From positions 3,044,001-3,108,000 of the forward strand of contig NZ_CP039451.1 of assembly GCF_004843725.1 (NCBI RefSeq): 64,000 nt of DNA. Direction: 5' to 3'. Made by a program: the position numbers and the translations under genes. This stretch comes from Psychroserpens sp. NJDZ02 (GTDB lineage Bacteria; Bacteroidota; Bacteroidia; Flavobacteriales; Flavobacteriaceae). The notes under the pieces were generated by a model. That model was not told the origin of the DNA. It made no database searches and worked only from the letters and a program-made list of their open reading frames with translations. Of the stretch, positions 47,252-56,184 are shown one piece after another (within the stretch, counting starts at the first letter, position 1; each line of letters starts with the position of its first letter).

Positions 47252-48592
47252 ATGAATAAATTTAAATTTATAAAGCAATTACTAGATAATGAAAAGTTTA
47301 ATACTTCTCAAAAGGATAGGGTTTTAAGGTTGGTTTCTAGGGAATTGGGGAGTTCTTCAAAACGTGATGATCAGGTTTTAAGTGATATAATAAATATTAA
47401 AAAGAAAATAGGGTTTGATGATGTAAGGAGTGAGGGTGAAAAACCTATAAATGTTTTTGAGCTTTTAGATGAAGAGAAAAAAGAAAAAATAGACAATAAA
47501 AAATCGATTTCACCTGATCTTACATGGCCAGAAGCATTTAAACAAAATACTTTGGGTGAGTATATGGTTGATATGAGGGAGACTCAAAAACGTAAGAGCT
47601 TTGCAGAACAATATAAGAAAGCTAAGATCAATATAACAAAGGATAATATATCCTTAGAGTTCCCAAAATTGAATAATGCGCCTTCTTTAGTAAAATTGAT
47701 GAATCAATTTTCAGATAATTCTAAAGCATTGAAATATACTACCCATAGTTGGGAGTATGGGAAATTTCAAAGTTTTGAAGAATTTACAATTAAGATTAAA
47801 GAAGAATGGAATGAAATTAGTAAGGAATTAACAATGCTTAATCCAAGGTTATCTGCAAAAATTTCTAATTTTTTATTTAACAATAAGCTAGGAGAAAAAA
47901 AAGACGAAAAATATTATCATGTTTGGGGGGAAAAAAGATTAAAATTTGGCTGGGCTTCTAAATCTTTAGAATTATATATGAAGAATTCTGAAAACGATCC
48001 ATTCAGTTTTACCATTCCTGAAAATATAAAATCTTTAGACACTAAGCATAATTTATTGTTGTTTGATCAATATGTGTCCGAGTTTAAAAATGAGATTGAA
48101 ATAAGAGAAGATAATTCTGCTTTAGTAAATCTGATTAATTTTTTATGGACAAGTGAGTTAGGTTATGATTTTAACCTTATTCAACAAGATACTGAGGGTG
48201 TTTCTTTCTTTACGGATGTTCCATATTTAAAATCTGTTATTAAAATTGTTTTTGGTAGTTTTAAGAAACGTCCTCAGTTTCCTAATATTATTTGTCGTAT
48301 TGAAGAAAATTTTGAAGAGAATTATGTCGAATTGAGTATTACACAGTTAGAATCTAAATGTACAAGAAGTATAAATGATCCAAAGATATTAAAACCAAAA
48401 GGAGGGGATCTATCAACTATTATCGAAAACTTGAAAAATCTAGCAGATTTCTCTGTTATAGGAGAGTTTAAAGATGAACAAGTTTATAGAGTTAATTATC
48501 TTACCAGTAATCGTGAATTTAAACACTTAGATAAAAAGGGCGAGAATTATTTATGTCATGGTTTTACGTACTTATTAAAATTTTATTTATGA
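47252..48592 (+). CDS. Retron-linked protein, possibly a degenerate GHKL/histidine-kinase
   Basis: The protein has 446 residues. The first 120 are charged and helical (FIKQLLDNEKFNTSQKDRV ... RKSFAEQYKKAKINI). The C-terminal half has the strand-helix layout of a histidine-kinase ATPase domain, for example RIEENFEENYVELSITQLES followed by KGGDLSTIIENLKNLADF, but the G-box and N-box residues needed for ATP are mostly missing. No family is recognised. It follows the RT by 10 bp and its stop overlaps the next start (ATGA). I infer a kinase-like partner for the two receiver-type proteins that follow, with low certainty. Confidence 0.4.
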   Translation: MNKFKFIKQLLDNEKFNTSQKDRVLRLVSRELGSSSKRDDQVLSDIINIKKKIGFDDVRSEGEKPINVFELLDEEKKEKIDNKKSISPDLTWPEAFKQNTLGEYMVDMRETQKRKSFAEQYKKAKINITKDNISLEFPKLNNAPSLVKLMNQFSDNSKALKYTTHSWEYGKFQSFEEFTIKIKEEWNEISKELTMLNPRLSAKISNFLFNNKLGEKKDEKYYHVWGEKRLKFGWASKSLELYMKNSENDPFSFTIPENIKSLDTKHNLLLFDQYVSEFKNEIEIREDNSALVNLINFLWTSELGYDFNLIQQDTEGVSFFTDVPYLKSVIKIVFGSFKKRPQFPNIICRIEENFEENYVELSITQLESKCTRSINDPKILKPKGGDLSTIIENLKNLADFSVIGEFKDEQVYRVNYLTSNREFKHLDKKGENYLCHGFTYLLKFYL

Positions 48593-49218
48593 AAAAAGTA
48601 ATATTAATAGAAGACAGACCAAATAGACAAATAGATTTCACAAAAAAGTTGAATAAAGATCTAAACAAAATTTCGATTTTAGAGAATGTTTGTGGATTCG
48701 AAAAATTTAATACGTACAAAAAAATATTGAGTTCAAGTAACTTGAATCAACTGGACGACTTTCAAGTTATAATTGTTCATAGATCTGCATTATCGGCAAA
48801 TGAACGTTTAAGGCTAGTTGATTTTGCTAAAAAAAATTCTAAAACATTGGTTTTGTTTTCAGGAGGTATTTCTTCTGTTACTTTGCAAAATATTGGAAAT
48901 GGGGTTTTATTAACAATCAACTCAAAAGACTTGTATAGCAACTCATTCATTAATTATCTAGAAAATGATGATTTAAATATTTTACTGTTAGCTTTTGGCG
49001 AAAACTGGAAAATTAATTTGGAAGTAAGTTTATTGGATAAATTAATTTTTTATATTATCGATTATACTCCTAGACCTTTATCAATAATACTTGCTGAATT
49101 AAAAGTTCCTGAATGGATTAAAGAAAATTATTTTAAAAATTTTGATGGAATAATTCAGTTAAATGAATTACAACAATTAAAAGAAGATATTCAAAATAAC
49201 TTATTAAAGTCAATATAA
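48589..49218 (+). CDS. Pseudo-receiver protein linked to the retron
   Basis: The protein has 209 residues. The start is placed at the ATG overlapping the previous stop (ATGA); a longer in-frame start at 48553 lies inside the preceding gene and adds nothing conserved. The fold resembles a CheY receiver (KKVILIEDRPNRQIDF ... FQVIIVHRSAL ... KTLVLFSGG). The phospho-acceptor aspartate is replaced by His (VIIVHR), and no clear switch lysine is seen, so it is unlikely to be phosphorylated. The C-terminal part (about 110-209) is helical. Possibly an adaptor in the retron operon. Confidence 0.5.
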   Translation: MKKVILIEDRPNRQIDFTKKLNKDLNKISILENVCGFEKFNTYKKILSSSNLNQLDDFQVIIVHRSALSANERLRLVDFAKKNSKTLVLFSGGISSVTLQNIGNGVLLTINSKDLYSNSFINYLENDDLNILLLAFGENWKINLEVSLLDKLIFYIIDYTPRPLSIILAELKVPEWIKENYFKNFDGIIQLNELQQLKEDIQNNLLKSI

Positions 49219-49220
49219 AA

Positions 49221-50903
49221 ATGGATAATATTTTATTTAGAAATAGTCTGATTAAAGAAATAAAAAACTTTAACACTTCAAGTTTTTTTAAATTACATGA
49301 AGTGCCTAATAATGGTTATGTAAAAGATATTGATACTCGAATTCATGAAACTCTTGAAGGATTAAACAATGTTGAAGTAAATTCGATTACAATTCCAATT
49401 AGTATTACTGAAAATTTTTTAGAATTTTCAGGTTTAAGGTTAGCCCATCATATAAGGTTATCCCCAAATCTGTCTTTTCGTAAAACACCTATTATAATTA
49501 TGGGTTCTCTAAATGAGAAACAACTACTAAAACTTTCTTCTCTTGCTAATATATTATTAACACCTAATGTTTTTTATGTAAACCTTTCAAAATATGCTTT
49601 TGATACTATAGAAAAATCTGTAAAAAAATTAGAACTTTCTGATGGTTTATCTTTTGATTTTAATAAGTATTTAGATAAAGTAACTATAAATCCTCCAGAA
49701 AATTATCAATCACATCATAGTATTGATAACGAACTATGCTTATTACGTTGGTCAGAATTTTTGGGGATTTCAGAGCAAATATCAGAGGTGAAGAATAATT
49801 TACAGTCTAATCTTTATTTTAAATATGTAAATATAATCAATCCAATAAAGGTTGTTCAAAAAGGTAATCCCTACTTTTTTTCGGACAATGCTAAAATATT
49901 ACTTATTGATGATCAATTTGACAAAGGGTGGGAGCCTTTTTACAAAGCTTTTTTTGAACTGAGTAAACATCAAATAAAACTCGAAACATTGGATATTGAT
50001 TTCCAAATGATGAATAGTTATGATATTATTGAAAATGCCAAAAGAAAAATTAGAAATTTTGACCCAGATATAGTTTTACTTGATTTGAGATTATCGGATT
50101 CAGATTTATATAATGATCCAGAAAATTTAACAGGAAATAAAATTTTAAAGGATATAAAATTATTTAATAAAGGGGTTCAAGTAATAATTATTACAGCTTC
50201 TAACAAAGTTTGGAATTATGAAGTAAGTTTAGATTTCGGTTGTAACGGTTTCATTGTCAAAAACTCAAAGAATAATGTTTCAGAGGATATAAAGAATTTA
50301 AAGTTAAAAATTAATTTATGTATAAATAGAGCTAGTTATCTCAAACAGGCTTTTAAATCCTTAAATAATTCATTTGCTTTTATTGACGAAGCTATTAAAA
50401 ATGAAGTTATAGAAAAGCCTTTTGGAAATGAGTTGATTAAATATATGGAAATCGCGCTTGTAATGTTTGAGCGAGCTAAAACTAAAGACAGTTTTGCCTA
50501 TTCTTATTTATCTCTTTTCAAGTGCTTAGAATTAATAGTAGGTAATCTTGTTTATGAGGAGAGAAATAATTGGTTTATTAAAGAGGGTGAAGAATTGAAA
50601 CAATTATTTTGGGATAAGAATTTAAAAAAGTATTTATTTAATAACGTTACTGAATTTAGAAATAATACACCTTCTACTTTTGAGAAATCTGCTGGTTTGT
50701 GTAAACAGTTATGGTCTTATGACAATGAAGATATTAGGCAAATTTATTTTTCTATAGATAGGAGGAATAAGTTTATTCATCCTCCTAATGAGAAACTCAA
50801 TAGTTTTGTACAATCAAATTTGAATAAAATTTTTATTAAAGAAGGTTTTATGCTCTTATTAAATCAAATAGAGGAAATGATAAGTAATTTTAATCTAGAT
50901 TAA
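49221..50903 (+). CDS. Receiver protein with C-terminal HEPN-like domain
   Basis: The protein has 560 residues. The first 180 look like a pseudo-receiver (TPIIIMGSL, ANILLTPNVFYV). A complete receiver follows: LLIDDQ (Asp230, Asp231), IVLLDLRL with phospho-acceptor Asp288, VIIITAS and FIVKNS (Lys347). From about residue 370 it is helical and contains RRNKFIH: Arg515 to His520 gives R-x4-H with Asn after Arg, the motif of HEPN ribonucleases. It could therefore be an RNase effector that is switched on by phosphorylation or by msDNA disturbance. It is the last gene of the retron operon; a promoter box follows. Confidence 0.62.
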   Translation: MDNILFRNSLIKEIKNFNTSSFFKLHEVPNNGYVKDIDTRIHETLEGLNNVEVNSITIPISITENFLEFSGLRLAHHIRLSPNLSFRKTPIIIMGSLNEKQLLKLSSLANILLTPNVFYVNLSKYAFDTIEKSVKKLELSDGLSFDFNKYLDKVTINPPENYQSHHSIDNELCLLRWSEFLGISEQISEVKNNLQSNLYFKYVNIINPIKVVQKGNPYFFSDNAKILLIDDQFDKGWEPFYKAFFELSKHQIKLETLDIDFQMMNSYDIIENAKRKIRNFDPDIVLLDLRLSDSDLYNDPENLTGNKILKDIKLFNKGVQVIIITASNKVWNYEVSLDFGCNGFIVKNSKNNVSEDIKNLKLKINLCINRASYLKQAFKSLNNSFAFIDEAIKNEVIEKPFGNELIKYMEIALVMFERAKTKDSFAYSYLSLFKCLELIVGNLVYEERNNWFIKEGEELKQLFWDKNLKKYLFNNVTEFRNNTPSTFEKSAGLCKQLWSYDNEDIRQIYFSIDRRNKFIHPPNEKLNSFVQSNLNKIFIKEGFMLLLNQIEEMISNFNLD

Positions 50904-50919
50904 AAATTTCAAAACACCC

Positions 50920-50954
50920 ATGCAAACACTATGCACACCTCCACATTACATTTG
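50920..50954 (+). promoter_or_regulatory. Island box 3: ATGCA-N7-TGCAC-N10-TACATTTG
   Basis: Inverted repeat at 50920-50936 (spacer AACACTA; right half TGCAC), 10 bp, TACATTTG at 50947-50954, 24 bp before the RecD-like gene. Confidence 0.86.
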
Positions 50955-50977
50955 TATCAAATAAGAAACCAAAAAAT

Positions 50978-53101
50978 ATGAACAATCATTTTCAACATAT
51001 AAATATTAACCAAGATCAGCAGCAAGCTATTGATAAAATAAATGGTTTTTTAAAAAGTGATGATAATATTTTTATTCTTCAAGGGTATGCTGGTACAGGA
51101 AAAACTACTTTAATAAAAGGGATTCTTAATTTTTTAGAGAAAACTAATAAGCAGTTTAATGTAATGGCTCCAACAGGTAGAGCTGCTAAAGTATTAAGAG
51201 ATAAAACTGGTTATGGTAAAACTGTTCATAGTAGTGTTTATAAATTAGAAGAATTAAAATCAATTAATTCTGATTCAAAAGAATTAGCAGAGCATGATAT
51301 AAAATATCTATTTCCTATCGATTTAGATAATAATGTAGAAAGGGTTTTAATTGTAGATGAAGCTTCTATGATATCTAGTAGAGAATCTAAAAACGAACTT
51401 TTTGATTTTGGAACAAATATTCTTTTAAATGACTTGTTGTCGCATACATTTCAAACAAATAAAAACAACAAAATTATTTTTGTTGGTGATCCTGCTCAAT
51501 TACCTCCAGTGGGTGATAATCAATCCAAGGCATTAGAATTATCCTTTTTTAAAGGATTAGGCTATTCTTGTGCAGATGCTCAATTAACGCAAGTTATGAG
51601 ACAAGATGATAATTTAATTTTAGAAAACGCAAATACAATTAGAGGGTTATTAAAAGAATCATCTAGAAATGCAATTGAATTAAATTATGATGATAGCAGC
51701 TTTGTTAAATTAGATACATATGATATTGTAAATAAGTATACACAATTATATCCAAATCCTCAAATTGGTGATGGTGTTATAATATCTTTTTCAAACGCAC
51801 AATGCTACCAGTATAATTTAGCAATTAGAGAACAATTATATCCTCAAAACAAAGATATTGTTGCAGGAGATATAATAATGATTAATAACAATAATCAATA
51901 TACTTACAAAACACAATTGTTTAACGGTGATTTGGCAAAGGTGGTATACGTTTCAAACCAGGTTGTAGAACAATCTGCTCCTGTATATGTTGAAAAAAAC
52001 GGAAAACGAACTCAAGAAATAATTAAACTTAAATTTAGAAAAATTGAGTTTAGAGTGCCGCATTTTGATGAAGAAATATGCTGTTTTATTATTGATGATT
52101 TATTAAATAGTATCGACCGAGACTTAACATTGGATACGACTAGAATGTTGTATATAAATTTTGTAATGCGTTTTAATAACGAACAAGAGAAAAGAAAACA
52201 ATTAGGTCTAGAAAAATTCAAAGTAGGCTCTAAAGAGTTTAAAGACAAATTAGTAAAAGATCCTTTCTATAATGCTTTAAAAGTTAAATATGGTTATGCT
52301 ATAACTTGCCACAAGTCACAAGGTGGCGAATGGGATAAAGTATTTGTTGATTATACTGGAAGAACAGGTTTGTCTGATGATGTTTTAAAATGGAGCTATA
52401 CTGCTACCACAAGGGGTGTAAATACTGTGTTTGCCGTCAATCCGCCACATTTAACAACCTTCAGTAGGTTAAAGGTTTTAAATATTATTAATGTTGGTCA
52501 AATACCCAATAATGCTCTTTATTTAAACAATGTTAATTGCTCGCCTTATCATAAAAATTATCAGCATAAAGCCAAAAGCTTAAAATTTTGGGAAGTAAAA
52601 GACGCATTAGAATCAACTGATTTTAATATAATAAATATTGAAACCAATAATTGGTTAGAAAAATATACTGTTACAAATTTTTCAAATAAAGAATATATTT
52701 TAGAAGCGAGTCATCGAGGTTCAGGTCATTTTATAGATCAATTTGACGTTAGAAATAAAACAGGGATTGAAGAGGAACAAATACTAGAAACTATTTTTAA
52801 TCAAAATTACTCAACAGATTTAAGTTTAGATTATACACCAAGTGCTAAGTTTTTAGAATCATTATACTTTGTAATGAGAAGCTATTGTCAGGCATTAAAT
52901 ATATCAATTACAAATATTGATGAACAAGTTGAAAAGTATTTTGTACAATATTTTTTAGTTACAGATAGTATAAGTGCTAGCATTCAGTTTTATTTTAAGA
53001 ATAACGAAAGTTTTTCTAAAGTTATGCCTAGAACTTACAGATGTGACGATGATGTAAAATTGAAATTATTAATCCATAAATTAGAACAGTATGCCAGCTA
53101 A
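50978..53101 (+). CDS. RecD-like SF1 DNA helicase
   Basis: The protein has 707 residues. Walker A is GYAGTGKTT (residues 36-44), followed by APTGRAAKVLRDKTG, HSSVYKL, Walker B IVDEASMI and FVGDPAQLPPVGD; motifs near the C-terminus are TCHKSQGGEWDKVF and YTATTRG. This is the RecD2/Dda-type 5'-3' helicase core. The region after about 510 has no recognised domain. It overlaps the next gene by 11 bp. It lacks the RecBC partners, so it is not a RecBCD subunit; it probably works with the TPR/OB protein. Confidence 0.9.
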   Translation: MNNHFQHININQDQQQAIDKINGFLKSDDNIFILQGYAGTGKTTLIKGILNFLEKTNKQFNVMAPTGRAAKVLRDKTGYGKTVHSSVYKLEELKSINSDSKELAEHDIKYLFPIDLDNNVERVLIVDEASMISSRESKNELFDFGTNILLNDLLSHTFQTNKNNKIIFVGDPAQLPPVGDNQSKALELSFFKGLGYSCADAQLTQVMRQDDNLILENANTIRGLLKESSRNAIELNYDDSSFVKLDTYDIVNKYTQLYPNPQIGDGVIISFSNAQCYQYNLAIREQLYPQNKDIVAGDIIMINNNNQYTYKTQLFNGDLAKVVYVSNQVVEQSAPVYVEKNGKRTQEIIKLKFRKIEFRVPHFDEEICCFIIDDLLNSIDRDLTLDTTRMLYINFVMRFNNEQEKRKQLGLEKFKVGSKEFKDKLVKDPFYNALKVKYGYAITCHKSQGGEWDKVFVDYTGRTGLSDDVLKWSYTATTRGVNTVFAVNPPHLTTFSRLKVLNIINVGQIPNNALYLNNVNCSPYHKNYQHKAKSLKFWEVKDALESTDFNIINIETNNWLEKYTVTNFSNKEYILEASHRGSGHFIDQFDVRNKTGIEEEQILETIFNQNYSTDLSLDYTPSAKFLESLYFVMRSYCQALNISITNIDEQVEKYFVQYFLVTDSISASIQFYFKNNESFSKVMPRTYRCDDDVKLKLLIHKLEQYAS

Positions 53102-54674
53102 AGATATTAAAGAACTGAGAGAATCAGGGAAATTGGAAGAAGCTTTAATTATGGCTAAAAACGAATTTGATGTAGCGCCTGATAATATTTGGACAAAGAG
53201 AAATTTAGCTTGGGTATATTATTCTCTTTTAAAAAAACATCAAGGGAATCAAGATGATTTTTTGAGTGTCCTAATTAAGATAATAGAACTAAAATTACCA
53301 GAAAATGAAAACATGTTTTATGAGCAGTTATGTTGGGCAGTTGGTATGCATAATTTTAAAATATCAAAAGATGAAGAAGTAGCTATGAATAAATTCTCAG
53401 CTATTAAATCTGTTTTTTATCAGGTTAGAAGTTTAAGTTTTGTGTCCTCTAAAGGTTACAGTTTTCTTTTAAAATCGTTTCATAATGAATTTAAAGGTAT
53501 TAAGAATTCCTCAGGATTTAATACTGATAATTTTATAAATTTTTCTGAAAGTTATAGAGAATTAATATTATGGAGTGGATTTAATAGTTTCGGTGAAGAA
53601 GATTTTTTGCCAAATGAAGTTAACGGTCGAAAAATAATTTCATTTGTGGAACAAATCATAATTGCTTATTCCAAAGTTTTGTTGGAAGGAGAGCCTCTGA
53701 AAACTGATGAGCCTAATGAAAACTTGTTATATTTGAGTAAAAGAAGTATAAATGCAAGTCAGGTTGATTCTTTTTTATTCTTTTTGAATAAGATAATCAA
53801 TTTACATCCAGAGTATCAATATACACTATACTATAAATCTAAATTATTATTGGCTCTTAATAGATTAGAGGAGGCTAAAAACTCTTTAATTCCTTTTGTA
53901 AAACAGAAGAAAAATGATTTTTGGGTTTGGGAATTATTATCAGAAGCTTTTCCGGAAGATGTGGACTTACAAATAGGCTGTTTGTGTAAAGGGTTGACTT
54001 TAAATGCAAAAGAGTCTTTTTTAGTTAAAGTGCATGAGAAATTAGCTAATCTTTTAATACAGAAAGAGTTGTTTTTAGAGGCTTCTATTGAAATACTGAA
54101 TACTTGTTTAATTAGAAAGAAGAATAATTGGAAAATCACTAATGATTTGACTAATTTAATGAATCAAGGATGGTACAATAAAGAGGTAGTAAAAAATGGT
54201 AATACCGATTTTTATTTAAAACACTCCAAATTAGCAGAAGAGCTACTATATAATAATCATGAAGAGATTGTAATCGTAGTTGAGCATATAAATGATAGTA
54301 AAAAAGTAGTCAATTTTATTAAAAACAAACAGGTTTTTGGCTTTTTTAGTTACAAACATTTAAATATAAACCCTGAAGTTGGTTCTGTTTTTAAAGTAAG
54401 ATTAAACCAAATAGGTGAAGAAGGGTTTTTTAAAGTTTTGACTATTAAGTTATGTTCTCAATCCGTTTCTGAATCTGTCAGTTCTGTTTCTGGAAATTTA
54501 AGAATATTAGAAAACAAAAATTTTGGGTTTATTCAGGATGTTTTTATAACTCCTGATTTGATTGATAATAACCATTTAAAAAATGGTGATATTGTTAATG
54601 CTAAAACAATATTGTCTTTCAATAAAAAGCGAAATGAATGGGGTTGGAAAGCATTTAAGGTAGCTAAAGATTAA
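53091..54674 (+). CDS. TPR-rich protein with C-terminal OB/cold-shock-like domain
   Basis: The protein has 527 residues. TPR-like helical pairs cover about residues 8-350 (RESGKLEEALIMAKNEFDVAPDN; LNRLEEAKNSLIPFVKQK). The C-terminus has one or two OB-like folds, ending in a cold-shock-like strand set (NLRILENKNFGFIQDVFITP ... NGDIVNAKTI). Such proteins are expected to act as nucleic-acid-binding scaffolds. It overlaps the helicase gene by 11 bp. Its OB tail recalls that of the receiver protein at 33002. I know no established name for it. Confidence 0.6.
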   Translation: MPAKDIKELRESGKLEEALIMAKNEFDVAPDNIWTKRNLAWVYYSLLKKHQGNQDDFLSVLIKIIELKLPENENMFYEQLCWAVGMHNFKISKDEEVAMNKFSAIKSVFYQVRSLSFVSSKGYSFLLKSFHNEFKGIKNSSGFNTDNFINFSESYRELILWSGFNSFGEEDFLPNEVNGRKIISFVEQIIIAYSKVLLEGEPLKTDEPNENLLYLSKRSINASQVDSFLFFLNKIINLHPEYQYTLYYKSKLLLALNRLEEAKNSLIPFVKQKKNDFWVWELLSEAFPEDVDLQIGCLCKGLTLNAKESFLVKVHEKLANLLIQKELFLEASIEILNTCLIRKKNNWKITNDLTNLMNQGWYNKEVVKNGNTDFYLKHSKLAEELLYNNHEEIVIVVEHINDSKKVVNFIKNKQVFGFFSYKHLNINPEVGSVFKVRLNQIGEEGFFKVLTIKLCSQSVSESVSSVSGNLRILENKNFGFIQDVFITPDLIDNNHLKNGDIVNAKTILSFNKKRNEWGWKAFKVAKD

Positions 54675-54748
54675 ATGGAGTTTGAATCTATTAAAAAAAT
54701 GAAGTAAATATTATATAAAATAACTCCTGTTTGTAATTAAACCTATCT

Positions 54749-54783
54749 ATGCATTACCACTGCATAGTTAGATGTTAAGTTTG
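54749..54783 (+). promoter_or_regulatory. Island box 4: ATGCA-N7-TGCAT-N10-TAAGTTTG
   Basis: Inverted repeat at 54749-54765 (spacer TTACCAC), 10 bp, TAAGTTTG at 54776-54783, 28 bp before the vWA gene. Confidence 0.87.
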
Positions 54784-54810
54784 CTTTAATTAAATAATAA
54801 ACTAAACAAT

Positions 54811-55485
54811 ATGAAAAATTTAAATGATTTAATTATTCAAAAAGCGAGACCATTACCTGTTATAATATTGGCAGATACTAGTGGTAGTATGGCAAGTGAT
54901 AATAGAATAGGTGTTTTAAATAATGCTATTAGAGAAATGATAGACTCATTAAAAGATGAAAATACGCTAAGGGCTGAAATATATTTTTCTGTTATCACTT
55001 TTGGTGGATCTGTAAAATCTCATTTAGGCTTTACAAAAGCAAATGAAATAAATTGGACAAATCTAACAGCTGGAGGTGGCACCCCAATGGGAGGAGCATT
55101 TACTGAAACAAAAATATTTTTAGAGGACAAAAACTTAATACCAAGCAGGTCTTATGCTCCTACGTTAGTATTGCTTTCAGACGGCCAGCCTACAGATAAT
55201 TGGTCTGAAGCACTGAAACAACTGATTTCATCTCCAAGAGCTTCTAAAGCTTTAAGAATAGCAATGTCAATTGGCGCAGGACAAGATGGTACGAATGTCT
55301 TAAAACAATTCCTAGGGGATTCTGAACTAGATGTTTTTCAAGCGGTCCAAGCAAGAGATATTAAAAAATTCTTCCGTTTTGTAACCATGAGTGTTTCTCA
55401 AAGAGCGAAAAGCGTAAACCCTGATCAACCCATTAGTTTAACTTTTGATGATTCTGACGATAACCTTGATGATTTTGAATTTTAA
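54811..55485 (+). CDS. TerY-like von Willebrand factor A (vWA) domain protein
   Basis: The protein has 224 residues, nearly all vWA domain. The metal-ion-dependent adhesion site is visible: ADTSGSM (Asp22), GGTPMG (Thr) and LLSDGQPTD (Asp). TerY-type proteins are cytoplasmic adaptors in tellurium-resistance and defence loci. It is the first of a triad with PP2C and kinase, the set called TerY-P in comparative genomics. The acidic tail (DDSDDNLDDFEF) may bind a partner. It is 3 bp from the phosphatase gene. Confidence 0.9.
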   Translation: MKNLNDLIIQKARPLPVIILADTSGSMASDNRIGVLNNAIREMIDSLKDENTLRAEIYFSVITFGGSVKSHLGFTKANEINWTNLTAGGGTPMGGAFTETKIFLEDKNLIPSRSYAPTLVLLSDGQPTDNWSEALKQLISSPRASKALRIAMSIGAGQDGTNVLKQFLGDSELDVFQAVQARDIKKFFRFVTMSVSQRAKSVNPDQPISLTFDDSDDNLDDFEF

Positions 55486-55488
55486 TCG

Positions 55489-56184
55489 ATGAATTTTAAT
55501 TCCGCAATTATTAAAGGTCCTGAAAAGAAAGTACTCCAAGATGCATTTGGTATTATAAATCAAAAGCAATTTAGTCTTTTAGTGGTTGCTGATGGACTTG
55601 GTTCTGCAGAACATAGTGGTTTTGGAGCTAAAAAAGCAATAGATGCTGTTCAGAAAGCGGTATCAGAATGGCAAAAATTAGAAAAGAAAGACATTAAGGT
55701 TTTAATACAATTAGTCCAATTTTATTGGAATCTTTTAATTGGTGACTCGGATTTTGAAAAAAAAGAATGTGCTACTACTTGCCTATTTGCTTATATAGAT
55801 AAGTTAAGTAATACAATTATATTAAGCCAACTTGGAGATGGCTTAGTAATGTGTAAAACAAAAAAAGAAACTATTTTATTAAAATCTGCAGAAGAATATA
55901 ATTTCACAAAGTCTTTAGGAAGTTCAAAATCTTATAAGGATTGGAATATCAAACATACCGATTTTGATAGCGATGGTTTTAATTTATTACTGACAACGGA
56001 TGGTATTTCGGAAGATTTGGTAGAAAGTAAAGAAGATCAGTTTATGGAGGGATTGATCGAGAAAATGAAAAGTACTAAAAGAAACAAAAGAAATGGTTAT
56101 TTACATCAGTTACTAAAGAATTGGCCTACAAAGTATCATACAGACGATAAAACAATTTGCATTGCATGGGAAAAGAAAAAGTAA
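55489..56184 (+). CDS. PP2C-family protein phosphatase (TerY-P triad)
   Basis: The protein has 231 residues. PP2C motifs are visible: VVADGLGSAEHSGFGAKKA (metal aspartate, glycine), ATTCLFAYID, SQLGDGLVM, LLTTDGISEDL and DDKTI near the end. It should remove phosphate from Ser/Thr placed by the adjacent kinase. It lies between vWA and kinase genes and overlaps the kinase start by 19 bp. Confidence 0.9.
   Translation: MNFNSAIIKGPEKKVLQDAFGIINQKQFSLLVVADGLGSAEHSGFGAKKAIDAVQKAVSEWQKLEKKDIKVLIQLVQFYWNLLIGDSDFEKKECATTCLFAYIDKLSNTIILSQLGDGLVMCKTKKETILLKSAEEYNFTKSLGSSKSYKDWNIKHTDFDSDGFNLLLTTDGISEDLVESKEDQFMEGLIEKMKSTKRNKRNGYLHQLLKNWPTKYHTDDKTICIAWEKKK

Noticed and set aside
50978..53101. RecBCD subunit RecD
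   Set aside because: No RecB or RecC neighbours, and size and context point to a stand-alone RecD2/Dda-like helicase.
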